A DNA stretch of 60,176 bases, taken from assembly GCA_900314755.1 (NCBI GenBank), contig OMWH01000022.1:1-60176 (forward strand). The letters run 5' to 3'. The notes below the pieces were generated by a model. It saw only the letters and a program-made list of their open reading frames with translations. It made no database searches and was not told the DNA's origin. The position numbers and the translations under genes were made by a program. This document shows, piece after piece, positions 15,787-25,653 of this stretch (position 1 is its first letter; each line of letters opens with the position of its first letter). This DNA comes from an uncultured Prevotellaceae bacterium. GTDB taxonomy: Bacteria > Bacteroidota > Bacteroidia > Bacteroidales > Bacteroidaceae.

Positions 15787-16770
15787 ATGGAGTTATCATA
15801 TAAATTCAAGTTACGTGCCAAATCTTTCCTTCATCCAATCAGGTCATTAAAGGCATTATATTTTCTTCATTTTATCTATCCTACTGAAAAATGGAAAAAG
15901 ATAGTCGAAACAGACCGCAAGAAAGCCATGGATATGAAGTGGAACAGATTCTATAGGAAGAAATTCCCTTGGAAGAACCCACGGACTCTGAATGAGAAAT
16001 TGACTTGGCTTGCAGCGATGACTGACACTTCGAAGTGGACAGAATATTCTGACAAATATGAGGTACGTAAATATATTGAGAGCCTCGGACTAAAGGATAT
16101 CTTGACAGAATGCTATGGGGTCTGGGATAGAGCTGAGGATATCGACTTTGATAATCTTCCAGATAAGTTTGTTGTTAAGTGTACCCATGATTGTGAGAGT
16201 ACAATCATCGTGCGTGACAAGAGTAAGATGGACAAGCATAAAGTGATAGATTTCCTAAACAAGCATCTGTCAGTGCGTTATGGGTATGATTCATGTGAGC
16301 CGCATTATATTCCAATCAAGCCACGTGTGATGGCAGAAAGCCTTATTGAGATGGATAATACTGCAGAGTTTTCTTCAGAAACTACTGTTGACCATAAGAT
16401 AAGATGTATAGATGGCAAGGCACAATATGATATGGCTTGTTATGACAGACCTTTGGGACTTGTTGAAGGAGATGCGCATACAGTATACGACTTGTATGAT
16501 ATACATACATGGAAACCCATGCGTCAGTATTTACATTATCCAGGTACCGTTTATAAAAATGTGCCACGTCCTGACAATCTAGAAAAAATGATTGAGATTG
16601 CAGAGAAAATCAGTCAAGGTTTTTTGCAGGTACGTGTAGATCTCTATAATGTGAAAGGTAAAATTTATTTTGGTGAGATGACTTTCTTTGCCTGTTCAGG
16701 CATGTATCATTGGTTTACCCCCGAGTTCCAGTTGATGATTGGTGACAGGATTCACTTGCCTGAAGTGTGA
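15787..16770 (+). CDS. TupA-like ATP-grasp glycan-modifying protein
   Basis: 327 aa. FYRKKFPWKNPRTLNEKLTW (about 56-75) and SDKYEVRKYIESLGL (near 86-100) are the family opening; FVVKCTHDC lies near residue 133 and YFGEMTFFACSGMYHW near the end supplies the ATP/Mg side chains. This matches TupA-type ATP-grasp proteins, which are thought to link amino acids or similar groups to glycans (teichuronopeptide synthesis). The gene follows the GT2 gene by 21 bases. The role as an amidoligase is inferred from the family. Confidence 0.8.
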   Translation: MELSYKFKLRAKSFLHPIRSLKALYFLHFIYPTEKWKKIVETDRKKAMDMKWNRFYRKKFPWKNPRTLNEKLTWLAAMTDTSKWTEYSDKYEVRKYIESLGLKDILTECYGVWDRAEDIDFDNLPDKFVVKCTHDCESTIIVRDKSKMDKHKVIDFLNKHLSVRYGYDSCEPHYIPIKPRVMAESLIEMDNTAEFSSETTVDHKIRCIDGKAQYDMACYDRPLGLVEGDAHTVYDLYDIHTWKPMRQYLHYPGTVYKNVPRPDNLEKMIEIAEKISQGFLQVRVDLYNVKGKIYFGEMTFFACSGMYHWFTPEFQLMIGDRIHLPEV

Positions 16771-16782
16771 TTTATAGATGTT

Positions 16783-17799
16783 ATGGCAGTGATATCAGTA
16801 CAAGGAAGCAGGTTGGAATGGATTGACTGGATGAAGGCTTTAGGTATTTATCTTATTGTTCTTGGTCATTTCAATTCTGTAGGTAACCAATTCGTCTATG
16901 TATTTCATGTCCCGCTGTTCTTTCTGATATCGGGTTTCCTCTGTAAGAGAGAAGACGACATCCGTCTGTTTTGGAAAAAGCTGTGGTATAATTTAGCGGT
17001 GCCGATGCTGATTCTTGCCACGCTGAATTATCTGTATTACTGTGGCATGAAACTTTCCAGCGGGACGTTTGAGCCTGTTTTTGTCTATTGGTTCGTTCGG
17101 AATGTCGTGTTCGGCATGGTGTCAGGCTATGGTCCGCTATGGTTTGTATATACGCTGATATTGTTGAAAGTCATTTTCCAATTTTGCCGTTCCGAAAAGT
17201 TGTTGTATTCCCTGACGGTTCCTTTACTGGGTCTGGCGTATATCTACAATAACAACGATCTCTCTGCCAGTCCGTTCTTTTTGCGCAATCCCAATGCTTT
17301 TGTGAATGTATGCACTGCTTTTCCTTTCTTCACACTTGGTATTTTCTTGCGTAAATATAAGACGATACTTGATAAGGAGTTGAATAATAAGTTAGTGCTT
17401 GCGCTTGCCTTTTTGTGTGGATTGTTTCTGGTCATTGAATGCTGCTTCATGAATGGTTTCGTTGCTGTATTCCGTTGCGATTATGGTGGAAATATGTTGT
17501 GGTTTCTTCTCGGAGGCATGGCAGGCACCATGATGGTGTTTGCGGTGTCAAAATTATTGGGACATGCGCCGGGGCTTGTTGTTGTCATTTCGAGAGGCAC
17601 CATGATCATTCTTGGGTTTCATATAAATTTTGTATTGTGGATACAGGAAAGATGTACGGAATCCTATATGGATGTCGTCTATGCGGTGCTTATAGTGATA
17701 GTGTTAGTTCCTGTCATCATGCTGACCGAGAAATATTTTCCGTTAATGGCAGGGATATACAGGGTTAATAAGTCTAATGTTGGAAAAATAAAAGGATAG
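16783..17799 (+). CDS. Membrane acyltransferase (Acyl_transf_3), divergent type
   Basis: 338 aa, about ten membrane helices. It opens RLEWIDWMKALGIYLIVLGH and has FHVPLFFLISGFLCKRED, the pattern of NodX/OafA-like O-acyltransferases with the catalytic-type His in LGHF. It is less similar to the pair at 13727 and 19531 than those are to each other, so it is a separate lineage. It sits 12 bases after the ATP-grasp gene and 4 bases before the LtaS-like gene. Probably adds an acyl group to the EPS. Confidence 0.8.
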   Translation: MAVISVQGSRLEWIDWMKALGIYLIVLGHFNSVGNQFVYVFHVPLFFLISGFLCKREDDIRLFWKKLWYNLAVPMLILATLNYLYYCGMKLSSGTFEPVFVYWFVRNVVFGMVSGYGPLWFVYTLILLKVIFQFCRSEKLLYSLTVPLLGLAYIYNNNDLSASPFFLRNPNAFVNVCTAFPFFTLGIFLRKYKTILDKELNNKLVLALAFLCGLFLVIECCFMNGFVAVFRCDYGGNMLWFLLGGMAGTMMVFAVSKLLGHAPGLVVVISRGTMIILGFHINFVLWIQERCTESYMDVVYAVLIVIVLVPVIMLTEKYFPLMAGIYRVNKSNVGKIKG

Positions 17800-17803
17800 A
17801 TAT

Positions 17804-19534
17804 ATGTCTGTTGTTAGTCAAATGATAAAAAAGGCGGGGTCCCCTTGGATGCTATTGGCACTTTGTGCTGTAAACCTTTTAGTGATGCATTATCATTTTG
17901 TGAGTGCAGGTGATATAGAGGATGAATTGGAATTTACGGCATATTTTGACAATCTCACGGGAATAACAATCGACGTTCTCATTGTGTTTCTTTTATCTTA
18001 CCTGTTATGCTGGAAACGCATGAAATGGGCATTGGGCATTACTTTTTTCGTAACTTTCTTCTGGGCATTCTCCAACCTGATATATGCTCGTTTCTTCCAT
18101 CATTACCTTACGTTGTCAGCTGTGGGGCAAGGAGGAACGCTGTTTGACGAGCAAATCCTTGATAGTGTGATCGCAGGTTTGAAGTGGAGGGACTTGCTCT
18201 ATTTTCTTCCCGTACCCTTGTATGTTGTTATTGTCCGGAACATGAGTACTGTCAATAAGCTGTTGTCGAAGACCTTCTTAGTATTCGTTGTGGTGTGCTG
18301 TATGGATTTTTGCTCACATGTATTCTATTGTTCCTTGCGCCAGGATACAAGATATGTCAGTTACTTCCTCCACAGGTTCTATCACAGACAGTTTTCTGAT
18401 CAACTGTTTCTCTGCGACCCCAACCATTCCTCTTTTCGTAGGGGAGCGGTGAGAAATCTGCTGCAAGAGGTGGCTTTCAATCTTCAGGGGACTCTTGATT
18501 TGTCAGAGAAACAATGCCAGCTGATATCAGACGAAATGCGTGATGCAATACATTCGCTGTCTTTGTCGTCCTCGTTGTTGCCGGCTGACAAGAATGTCAT
18601 TTTCATCCTGGTGGAGTCATATATGTCCTTTACCTCTGATATGATGGTCAATGGTCAGGAGGTTACCCCGTTTCTGAACTCCCTGAAGCGGGACTCTACC
18701 GTCTATTATAATGGCAATATGAATGAGAATGTCACTATCGGAGAGTCTTCCGACGGACAATTTATCTATATGACTGGCATTCTACCCTTGCGTTCCGTTA
18801 TTACAGTGTCAAAAGCCCGTAGCGTCAGGTTACCGGGACTTCCCAAAGCGTTGGGCAGGGACTCAAGAATGATTATACCGACTACCAGTACAGTATGGAA
18901 TCAGGATGAGATGTGCAGACAGTATGGCTTTGACCATTATTACTCCAGTACAGACTACAGGGGTGACCATGAGGCTTATTTGAATGATGAGCAGATTTTT
19001 CAAATGGCTAAGGAAAAAGACAATGACTCAAAGCGTCCATTCTTCTCCGTGGTTCTGACGATGTCCATGCATCAGCCTTATACCTCACAGATAGACCCGT
19101 CATTCCCGGCGATTGGTCACAAACTGGACAATGAGCTTGCGTGTTATCTGAGTGCTTGTCATTACACAGACCGACAAATGGCTGACTATTTTGAGCACTT
19201 GAAAAAAACAGGACTTTATGAGAACAGTCTTATCGTCATTGCCGCTGATCATCATGTGCATAATACCGACTTAGGGGGTGACAACAAGCATATTCCTTTG
19301 TATATTATCAATACCCCTGTTAAGCCAGAGTCGATATGGCATGGGGAATGTAACCAATTGGATGTCTATACCACGCTGCTCGACCTTGCCGGGAGTAAAA
19401 ACAATTGGTACGGCTTGGGGCGTTCGCTGTTATCACCTACTTATGAGAACTCGATATCTGTACATACATGGAATGTCTCAGAATGGATTATTTTAGGCAA
19501 CTATTTTGGTTTGGAGTATGAAAGGAATATATGA
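17804..19534 (+). CDS. LtaS-like membrane sulfatase/phosphotransferase (second copy)
   Basis: 576 aa, N-terminal membrane segments within the first 170 residues, then an alkaline-phosphatase-superfamily domain with NVIFILVESY (264-273), a GQEVTPFLNSL block, TIGESSDGQF and AADHHVH. It is collinear with 733-2475 and shares its motif order, with about the same length. It overlaps the next acyltransferase by ATGA at 19531-19534. Relatives add phosphoglycerol or phosphoethanolamine; this copy is embedded in the EPS tailoring operon, which suggests phospho-substitution of the exported polymer. Confidence 0.8.
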   Translation: MSVVSQMIKKAGSPWMLLALCAVNLLVMHYHFVSAGDIEDELEFTAYFDNLTGITIDVLIVFLLSYLLCWKRMKWALGITFFVTFFWAFSNLIYARFFHHYLTLSAVGQGGTLFDEQILDSVIAGLKWRDLLYFLPVPLYVVIVRNMSTVNKLLSKTFLVFVVVCCMDFCSHVFYCSLRQDTRYVSYFLHRFYHRQFSDQLFLCDPNHSSFRRGAVRNLLQEVAFNLQGTLDLSEKQCQLISDEMRDAIHSLSLSSSLLPADKNVIFILVESYMSFTSDMMVNGQEVTPFLNSLKRDSTVYYNGNMNENVTIGESSDGQFIYMTGILPLRSVITVSKARSVRLPGLPKALGRDSRMIIPTTSTVWNQDEMCRQYGFDHYYSSTDYRGDHEAYLNDEQIFQMAKEKDNDSKRPFFSVVLTMSMHQPYTSQIDPSFPAIGHKLDNELACYLSACHYTDRQMADYFEHLKKTGLYENSLIVIAADHHVHNTDLGGDNKHIPLYIINTPVKPESIWHGECNQLDVYTTLLDLAGSKNNWYGLGRSLLSPTYENSISVHTWNVSEWIILGNYFGLEYERNI

Positions 19535-20559
19535 TGTTGGATAGAAGCGAATGTCAGGTATTGCGAGGGCTGGCGATATTCAGCATCTTTATGCATAATT
19601 TCTGCCATCTCCTTAAATGGGCTGCGCACGAGAATGAGTTCAGTTTTCTTTCTGAAAACGTTGTGTGCTTTTGGGACAGCCTCCATTCTAAGTACTTCAT
19701 TGTGCATCTCTTTTCCTACTTAGGACATTTGGGCGTTCCCGTCTTCGTCTTCTTGACAGGCTATGGACTGGCTATCAAGTACTCGAACCCTCATCATCCC
19801 GCAACAGGAGGACTCTCTTTTTTAACTGCGCATTATAAGAAGTTGTTCTTCCCCATGTTGTTTGGTGTTGTCATTTTCTATTTGGTGTATTATCTTCTGC
19901 ATGCAGGTTTCTGGGACGGATGGAAAGTCTCGCTCATAACGCAACTGACCATGACAGGAAACTTCATGAGCCATCCTAACATCGTCATCATACCAGGACC
20001 TTATTGGTATTTTGGACTGACAATGCAACTATATGTGATATATCGTCTCGTGGTATGTAGATCGAAATGGGCGTTTCTGTCTTTAGTCGTATTGTCGATT
20101 GCTATCCTCGGCATACAGGAGTCGCATGTGTATAGATTAATGTGGCTTAAATATAACTCTATCGGTTGGCTGATACCTTTTTCCATCGGGTTGGTGCTTG
20201 GAAAGAAACAGATACATTTCTCCTTGAGTCTGCCTGTTTGGTTGATGGGCGCAATGGGCTCCGCAGCCTTGGTCTTTTGGTCTGGGAATAATTATTATAC
20301 ATGGTTGATCACCCCGTTGTTCGCATTGCTGTTCTTTGTCTGCCTATGCAAGTTGCTGAAAGGCTTTGTCTATCGTGGCTTTGAGTTTTTGGGCGGCATC
20401 TCCATGTATGTTTTTATAGTCCATCCAATAGTAAGAGAGGTTATACTCACATGGAGTCCATTTGCCCTGTTGTCATTAAATCTGCTACTGTATATAGTGG
20501 CTGTTATCTTGTTGGCATGGCTTTCCGCCCGATGTGCCCTCTTGCTAAAGCATAAATGA
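19531..20559 (+). CDS. Membrane acyltransferase (Acyl_transf_3), paralogue of 13727-14752
   Basis: 342 aa. It opens LRGLAIFSIFMHNFCHLLKW, then GHLGVPVFVFLTGYGLAIKY and PGPYWYFGLTMQLYVIY, each nearly the same as in 13727-14752. About ten membrane helices; the His in MHNF is the catalytic-type residue. It is translationally coupled to the LtaS-like gene. The convergent gap that follows (20560-20633) shows no clear terminator. Confidence 0.85.
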   Translation: MMLDRSECQVLRGLAIFSIFMHNFCHLLKWAAHENEFSFLSENVVCFWDSLHSKYFIVHLFSYLGHLGVPVFVFLTGYGLAIKYSNPHHPATGGLSFLTAHYKKLFFPMLFGVVIFYLVYYLLHAGFWDGWKVSLITQLTMTGNFMSHPNIVIIPGPYWYFGLTMQLYVIYRLVVCRSKWAFLSLVVLSIAILGIQESHVYRLMWLKYNSIGWLIPFSIGLVLGKKQIHFSLSLPVWLMGAMGSAALVFWSGNNYYTWLITPLFALLFFVCLCKLLKGFVYRGFEFLGGISMYVFIVHPIVREVILTWSPFALLSLNLLLYIVAVILLAWLSARCALLLKHK

Positions 20560-20633
20560 AATATCATGGGAAGGAAAAAGGTTATGAGTAGAGACACTTT
20601 ATGGGGGAAAGGTTGTTAAGATAACAGGTGTAG

Positions 20634-21812
20634 TCAATAGCCAATTGCGGCAAAGAAGTCTTGCGCAAATCTTTCTTTGTTAAAGTATTTAGAGCGTTCA
20701 AGCGATACTGCCCCCATTCGACTTCGCTTCTCAGGGTGATGGTATAATTCAAGAATGGCGGCGGCGAGATGGTCAGTCAATTGGGAATCTGTCTCCAAGA
20801 GAATGGCATTATCAACGGATACCTCTTCAGGAATACCACCCTGAACGGTTGTGATGATAGGAAGTCCCATCGCCTGCGCCTCAAGTTCTGTAGTCGGGAA
20901 GGGGTCGTTCCAAACAGAGGGAATGACGGCAGTATCGGCAAGTTGCAGATAGTCTGGCATCTTGTCATAGGAGAGAAATCCAGTAAAGATGATCTTTTCT
21001 TCGATAGGTCTTGCCTTGACTTTTAAGGAGCGTACGAAATCATCTTCATTACCAGTGTTCCCAAAGAACGTTCCACCGATGATCATCAGTTTGATATGGG
21101 GATACTCTGTAAGTTGGAGCATTGCCTCAATGAGTTCGGAAACTCCTTTTTCCTTATTGATGCGTCCGCTATAAACCATGATGAAATCATCACTTGTGAA
21201 ACCTAAGTCCTGGCGACTGACCGTAGGTTTCTCTTTTCGGTAGAAGTTCTTCAGGTCTATGCCATTATGGACAGTCTGTATCTTCTCAATGGGATAATAT
21301 TCTGCGGCTTTCCTCTTAATATAATCAGAGACCGTCAATATTTTCGTAAAACTACCGAAAACGGCTTTATGATATTCAGATCGTTCTTTCCGCACCTCAT
21401 TATGCATGTGCAGGATAAGGTTCTTATACCCTCTCTGTGACAGTTTATAGGCAAGACCGGCACCATTCTCTATGATAATATAATCAAAGTCCTTTTTTTT
21501 AAGGTCTGAGTATACCTTTTCAAAGTAATATTCAATAAAATAATTGTAATATTCGTTGTGATGCAGATAGCCATATATTTTCCTCGCTATCCTTGCCTTG
21601 AGGCTAGTGACATCGATAAATACATAGTGGTTGACATTAGAACGAAGGGCTGGATGATTAGCCAGTCTTTCATCCCACGGGCTATATACCGTGATGTCAT
21701 GTAGTTTTTCACGGTCATTATATTCCAGATAGAAATCTATCAGATTCTCTACAGCTCCCCCTTGTACAGCAGGAATAGGAAGCATTCCACAAGTCAATAC
21801 CACAAGTTTCAT
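20634..21812 (-). CDS. Family 4 glycosyltransferase
   Basis: 392 aa, GT-B fold. It opens MKLVVLTCGMLPIPAVQGGA with the GGA-V-E loop of GT4 enzymes. The second domain has VYSGRINKEKGVSELIEAM and PSVWNDPFPTTELEAQAMG, the acidic E-x7-E nucleotide-sugar site. A retaining transferase for the EPS repeat unit. Last gene of the long minus-strand run that begins at 35313; 12 bases separate it from the DUF6625 gene. Confidence 0.85.
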   Translation of the reverse strand: MKLVVLTCGMLPIPAVQGGAVENLIDFYLEYNDREKLHDITVYSPWDERLANHPALRSNVNHYVFIDVTSLKARIARKIYGYLHHNEYYNYFIEYYFEKVYSDLKKKDFDYIIIENGAGLAYKLSQRGYKNLILHMHNEVRKERSEYHKAVFGSFTKILTVSDYIKRKAAEYYPIEKIQTVHNGIDLKNFYRKEKPTVSRQDLGFTSDDFIMVYSGRINKEKGVSELIEAMLQLTEYPHIKLMIIGGTFFGNTGNEDDFVRSLKVKARPIEEKIIFTGFLSYDKMPDYLQLADTAVIPSVWNDPFPTTELEAQAMGLPIITTVQGGIPEEVSVDNAILLETDSQLTDHLAAAILELYHHPEKRSRMGAVSLERSKYFNKERFAQDFFAAIGY

Positions 21813-21824
21813 AAGTTTATTTGT

Positions 21825-22745
21825 TTATGTTGTTAATCCTAATTTGTATAGAATACGGTCCTTCCATTGGTAATATTTGGTCATAAGGGAACGATTTCGG
21901 CAAAGCCAGCGGAGCTGGAGATTAACGAAGTGTTTTGGATAATCAATGATGGCATTGGGTGTCACTAAGAAATGGTTATAGTCAGTGACACGGTCTTTCA
22001 TGAATCCTCGGTGCTGGAAATGGGCATACAGGGATTCTTTCTTTTCCATTTTCCCATTTTTGAAGCGAATCATATATAACTTATTGTCAACATGCTCAAA
22101 AATGACTTGCTTCCATCCTCTAGTCAGACTATCGAAATGGTAGGACTGTTTGGGTTTTGAGGCGTTATCAAAAGGCCATTCCAACCAGCAGTCATCAGGG
22201 CGATTGTCACGCCATTTATCACCGAATCCCTTGTAGCCATATTCATCGTAGTACATGGATTCTGAATTGGTTAGTGCCTCCTTATAATCTTTATAACCGT
22301 CAATATGTTTCATAAAATATGTATTGGTTTCTTCATCGTTATGATAGAGTGTCATGTGTCCCCAGCCCGATATCATTTTATATCGATAAAGAACGTCATC
22401 AGTAATGAAGTGACGAATATCGCCATAGACAACATCCAAGTCGCCCCATCCCCAGAAATCGTAGCCTTTGACATACTCTGTAAAAATATAGGCAAAAGCA
22501 GGACGGAAATCACAGATCTTATAAGGACGGTCAAGGGTGATGGGAAAATCGAATGATTTTTGCACGATCTGTCTGAAATCTTCAAATTGCATCTTGTGAA
22601 TGATGATATTATGAGCAGGTTCCACATCACAATCAGTAAAGAACATAAAGTCAATGGAAGGATTGCGAAGTGCTGAAGCACGCCACATCTGATACTGTGG
22701 TGGCAAAGAACCAAAATGCGGGAAAAAAACAATGATAGATTTCAT
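21825..22745 (-). CDS. DUF6625 glycosyltransferase-like protein
   Basis: 306 aa, cytoplasmic. It starts MKSIIVFFPHFGSLPPQYQM; IDFMFFTDCDVEP (near 30-42) and YDFWGWGDLDVVYGDI (near 94-109) contain DxD-like acidic motifs of a GT-A fold, and WGHMTLYHN follows. This is the pattern of DUF6625 proteins found in Bacteroidales polysaccharide loci. Probably a glycosyltransferase adding one sugar; not proven for the family. Confidence 0.7.
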   Translation of the reverse strand: MKSIIVFFPHFGSLPPQYQMWRASALRNPSIDFMFFTDCDVEPAHNIIIHKMQFEDFRQIVQKSFDFPITLDRPYKICDFRPAFAYIFTEYVKGYDFWGWGDLDVVYGDIRHFITDDVLYRYKMISGWGHMTLYHNDEETNTYFMKHIDGYKDYKEALTNSESMYYDEYGYKGFGDKWRDNRPDDCWLEWPFDNASKPKQSYHFDSLTRGWKQVIFEHVDNKLYMIRFKNGKMEKKESLYAHFQHRGFMKDRVTDYNHFLVTPNAIIDYPKHFVNLQLRWLCRNRSLMTKYYQWKDRILYKLGLTT

Positions 22746-22757
22746 GATATGAAGATG

Positions 22758-24308
22758 TTAGAATGTTATACGTTCAAGAAAGTGATATACAGATGCTTTA
22801 CGAGCTACAAAATACTTCATTCCTGTTGTGAATTGAAATAACGAGATGAAATAAAAACAGAGTAGTGGGATTATTAAAGCGGAACCATAGATAATCAGCG
22901 TGGTGAAAGAGACAGCATAGATTTCTATGACTATAGATTTAATCCACAATGTCAGAATCGTAAATATAGCAAATAGTATGTAATACGGAATCATGCCTCG
23001 CCAATATATCCATACGCTCTTGTGGAATCCTTGTGAAAAGAGATAATAAGGCTTCCAGAAGGAACTTATAAAGAAGAAACTTAATATTTTACCTAATAGA
23101 ATCCCGACAATGCCATAGGTGGGGGCGAGTATTAGCGTGATGGTAAGGTTGAGAACAAGTTCAGTCCAACTTGCCCAAACGTCAGAAAAGAGTCCTGCAG
23201 AGCCTAAATATATATAGACAGCAGCTGTTTGTAAACGTATAAAAAAATTGAATATCAATAAGTATACAATAATTTCCTCAAGCTGATACTGCTTACCTAA
23301 CCAGCAAGCGATGAATGGTTGGATAAATAGAAGAAGAGAGAATATCACAATACCTAATACAAAGAAACGTGCAGCTGTTAACTCCCAGAACACTTTCATG
23401 ATGTTTTTCTCATTACCTTCGGCTAACAAATTACCTACACCCGCGCTTAAACCTTCAGAAAGAATATTGACTAAGAAATTTAATTTGTTAATAATCATGG
23501 TGTAGTTGCCATAGAAAGCAATCTTAACGACAGATACAAACATGCCAACCATGATCTCATCACTGCGATACAATATGAAATCCTTGATTTTCTGAATAAA
23601 GATTTGCTTGGTTTTCTTAAGAATCTCAGGATATTTGCTTAAATTACGTTTTCCTTTTTGCAAATTGATATCAAGCCAAGGGTATAATTTGTGAATTTGA
23701 CGATTGAAAATGATGATGCCAATCATCGTAAATATTAGATCAACAAGAATCCAAAGCCATAAATTTCGATAGTAATATGCCAAAAGAATTTGGACTAAAG
23801 AAAGTGTGATATTAATAGTTTGGAAATAAGCATTTACCAGGTATTGTTTTTGATTGGCACTGACAAGTAATTGCTTGTAGTTAAAGATGTATCCAGCAGC
23901 AGATGATGCAAGAAAGGAATAGTAAGCAAAATAGACAAGAGATAGACCAATACTCAGGTTATCAAACCACCATGGGAAAAATAGGCTAATTATCAATCCG
24001 CATCCCCCAATTACATATCCAATACATCGATATAGAAAAGCAAGTATTGACATCACCTCGTTGATTTTCTCATGATTATCTTCTTGAAGTGGCTTATATA
24101 AAAAATAGACAATGCTAGTGCCAATGCCCAATTCCGCTACACTCAGAAAGCCCATGATATTCATAAGCATACCCGTCAGTCCAATGAACTCGGCACCGAG
24201 ACAGTCAAGGAATATCTTACGAGAGAAAAATGCAAGTATTAGTGAAAGCATATAAAATAACATGCCCACTTTGATGTTCATCACACTTCTATGTACTCGC
24301 TCGCTCAT
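22758..24308 (-). CDS. Wzx-type oligosaccharide flippase
   Basis: 516 aa, about 12-14 membrane helices, with an early SRKIFLDCLGAEFIGLTGML block (about 25-44) and AELGIGTSIVYFLYKPLQE, typical of the Wzx/MATE polysaccharide transporters. It flips the lipid-linked repeat unit across the inner membrane for the Wzy polymerase at 28947-30470. The gene is distinctly AT-rich. It starts 3 bases after the ATPase gene stop, so they are one transcript. Confidence 0.9.
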   Translation of the reverse strand: MSERVHRSVMNIKVGMLFYMLSLILAFFSRKIFLDCLGAEFIGLTGMLMNIMGFLSVAELGIGTSIVYFLYKPLQEDNHEKINEVMSILAFLYRCIGYVIGGCGLIISLFFPWWFDNLSIGLSLVYFAYYSFLASSAAGYIFNYKQLLVSANQKQYLVNAYFQTINITLSLVQILLAYYYRNLWLWILVDLIFTMIGIIIFNRQIHKLYPWLDINLQKGKRNLSKYPEILKKTKQIFIQKIKDFILYRSDEIMVGMFVSVVKIAFYGNYTMIINKLNFLVNILSEGLSAGVGNLLAEGNEKNIMKVFWELTAARFFVLGIVIFSLLLFIQPFIACWLGKQYQLEEIIVYLLIFNFFIRLQTAAVYIYLGSAGLFSDVWASWTELVLNLTITLILAPTYGIVGILLGKILSFFFISSFWKPYYLFSQGFHKSVWIYWRGMIPYYILFAIFTILTLWIKSIVIEIYAVSFTTLIIYGSALIIPLLCFYFISLFQFTTGMKYFVARKASVYHFLERITF

Positions 24309-24311
24309 TAT

Positions 24312-25451
24312 TTAATAGATAGTACTCAGCCATTCTGCAAAGAAATGATCATAGACCCGATAGACACCGTCTGATTGTGTCACAAGGTCATTCTTAAGTA
24401 ATAACTTGATAGCAGACTGAACAGAACTGGCAGAGTTGAGATTGTATTTCTTGATGAATTTCGTTGATGTGATATTTTTAGCGAGTCCCTCCTTGGCAAT
24501 AGCTTGTAATACAATTTTCTGTTTTGGAGGAAGGTTGGACAATAGATCTTTGTAACTTCCTTCCTGAGACATGATGACGTTATTCTTTGCCTCATTGATC
24601 ATGTATGACTGACAATGTCCACCAGTTGGTGTTGAGGCATACAGTTCATTCATCATCATCTGTACAAACCATGTGTAACCGTCAAACATGCTCCAAACAG
24701 TCTTGACGACCTCTTCGTCTATATCCTTTCTGTTTCCTTGGAATAAATGACAGGCGAAGTCGGTATATGTATCCATAGGAATAGGGTCAAGTCCCATGCT
24801 GATAGCACTTTGATAAAAAGGCTTTGAGGGCGAGTTGAACATATTGCTCATCATGTGGCGTTTACTGCCGGCAAAAATAAATTGTGCCTTCTTGCATCGT
24901 TGAATTTTTGTTCTGAGCAAAGCTTCCACATTTTTTTCAGTATATTCTCCTATCTGTTGGAACTCATCAATAGCGATAATACAAGGTTTATCAGCCTCAT
25001 CGATATAAGCAAAGATCTCATCCAGTGTGGTCAGTGGTGCTTGTATATCACCCAGCCCTAAATCGAAGGATGGAGTCCCAGTCATAGCGTCTAATTTAAA
25101 TCCGATGCGGAAAGATGAAATGATTTGGAAAAACTTCTCTTTCCATACCGTTTTTTGCGGTTTTAACTGTTCGTAGATTTCCTTTCCAAATGAATATACA
25201 AATTCTGCCAAAGATGTTGTGGCATAGATGTCAATATAAAAGACATAATATTTTTCTATGATATCTTCTTGGTGAAAGAAATGCTGTATGAGACCAGACT
25301 TGCCGATACGTCGAGGAGAGATAAGCGCGACATCACGTCCGTTTATTATTTGTTTGCGAAGGAAAGCTGTTTCAGTTTCCCTGTCACAAAAATATTCGTC
25401 AGATAGGTATTTCCCAATGATAAAGGGGTTGCTTACATCATTTATACTCAT
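24312..25451 (-). CDS. AAA ATPase of the archaeal-ATPase type
   Basis: 379 aa. NPFIIGKYLSDEYFCDRETE is the typical opening; Walker A is SPRRIGKSG (45-53), Walker B IIAIDEFQQ (158-166), then FIFAGSKRHMM as sensor region, and a C-terminal winged-helix-like segment (about 310-370). Such STAND-like ATPases are common, stand-alone, poorly understood genes in Bacteroidales. Here it is tightly linked (3 bases) to the flippase, which is unusual for an EPS operon. The gap 25452-25653 behind its start holds only a TATATTTG at 25477-25470, a possible -7 box. Confidence 0.75.
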   Translation of the reverse strand: MSINDVSNPFIIGKYLSDEYFCDRETETAFLRKQIINGRDVALISPRRIGKSGLIQHFFHQEDIIEKYYVFYIDIYATTSLAEFVYSFGKEIYEQLKPQKTVWKEKFFQIISSFRIGFKLDAMTGTPSFDLGLGDIQAPLTTLDEIFAYIDEADKPCIIAIDEFQQIGEYTEKNVEALLRTKIQRCKKAQFIFAGSKRHMMSNMFNSPSKPFYQSAISMGLDPIPMDTYTDFACHLFQGNRKDIDEEVVKTVWSMFDGYTWFVQMMMNELYASTPTGGHCQSYMINEAKNNVIMSQEGSYKDLLSNLPPKQKIVLQAIAKEGLAKNITSTKFIKKYNLNSASSVQSAIKLLLKNDLVTQSDGVYRVYDHFFAEWLSTIY

Positions 25452-25653
25452 CGCATCCTATTTTTATTGCAAATATAATAATTATATTTATAATAAAGCC
25501 TATTGAACTATACTTTTTGATGTTCTTTAACGAATATCGTATTATTGTCTTTCAATTATATACCATAATAATTACTTTATAACAAAGTTTAACATCTTAC
25601 GCCCTTAATGTAACTGCATAAAAGTTAGTGATAATGTCAAACAAATAGTGCTT

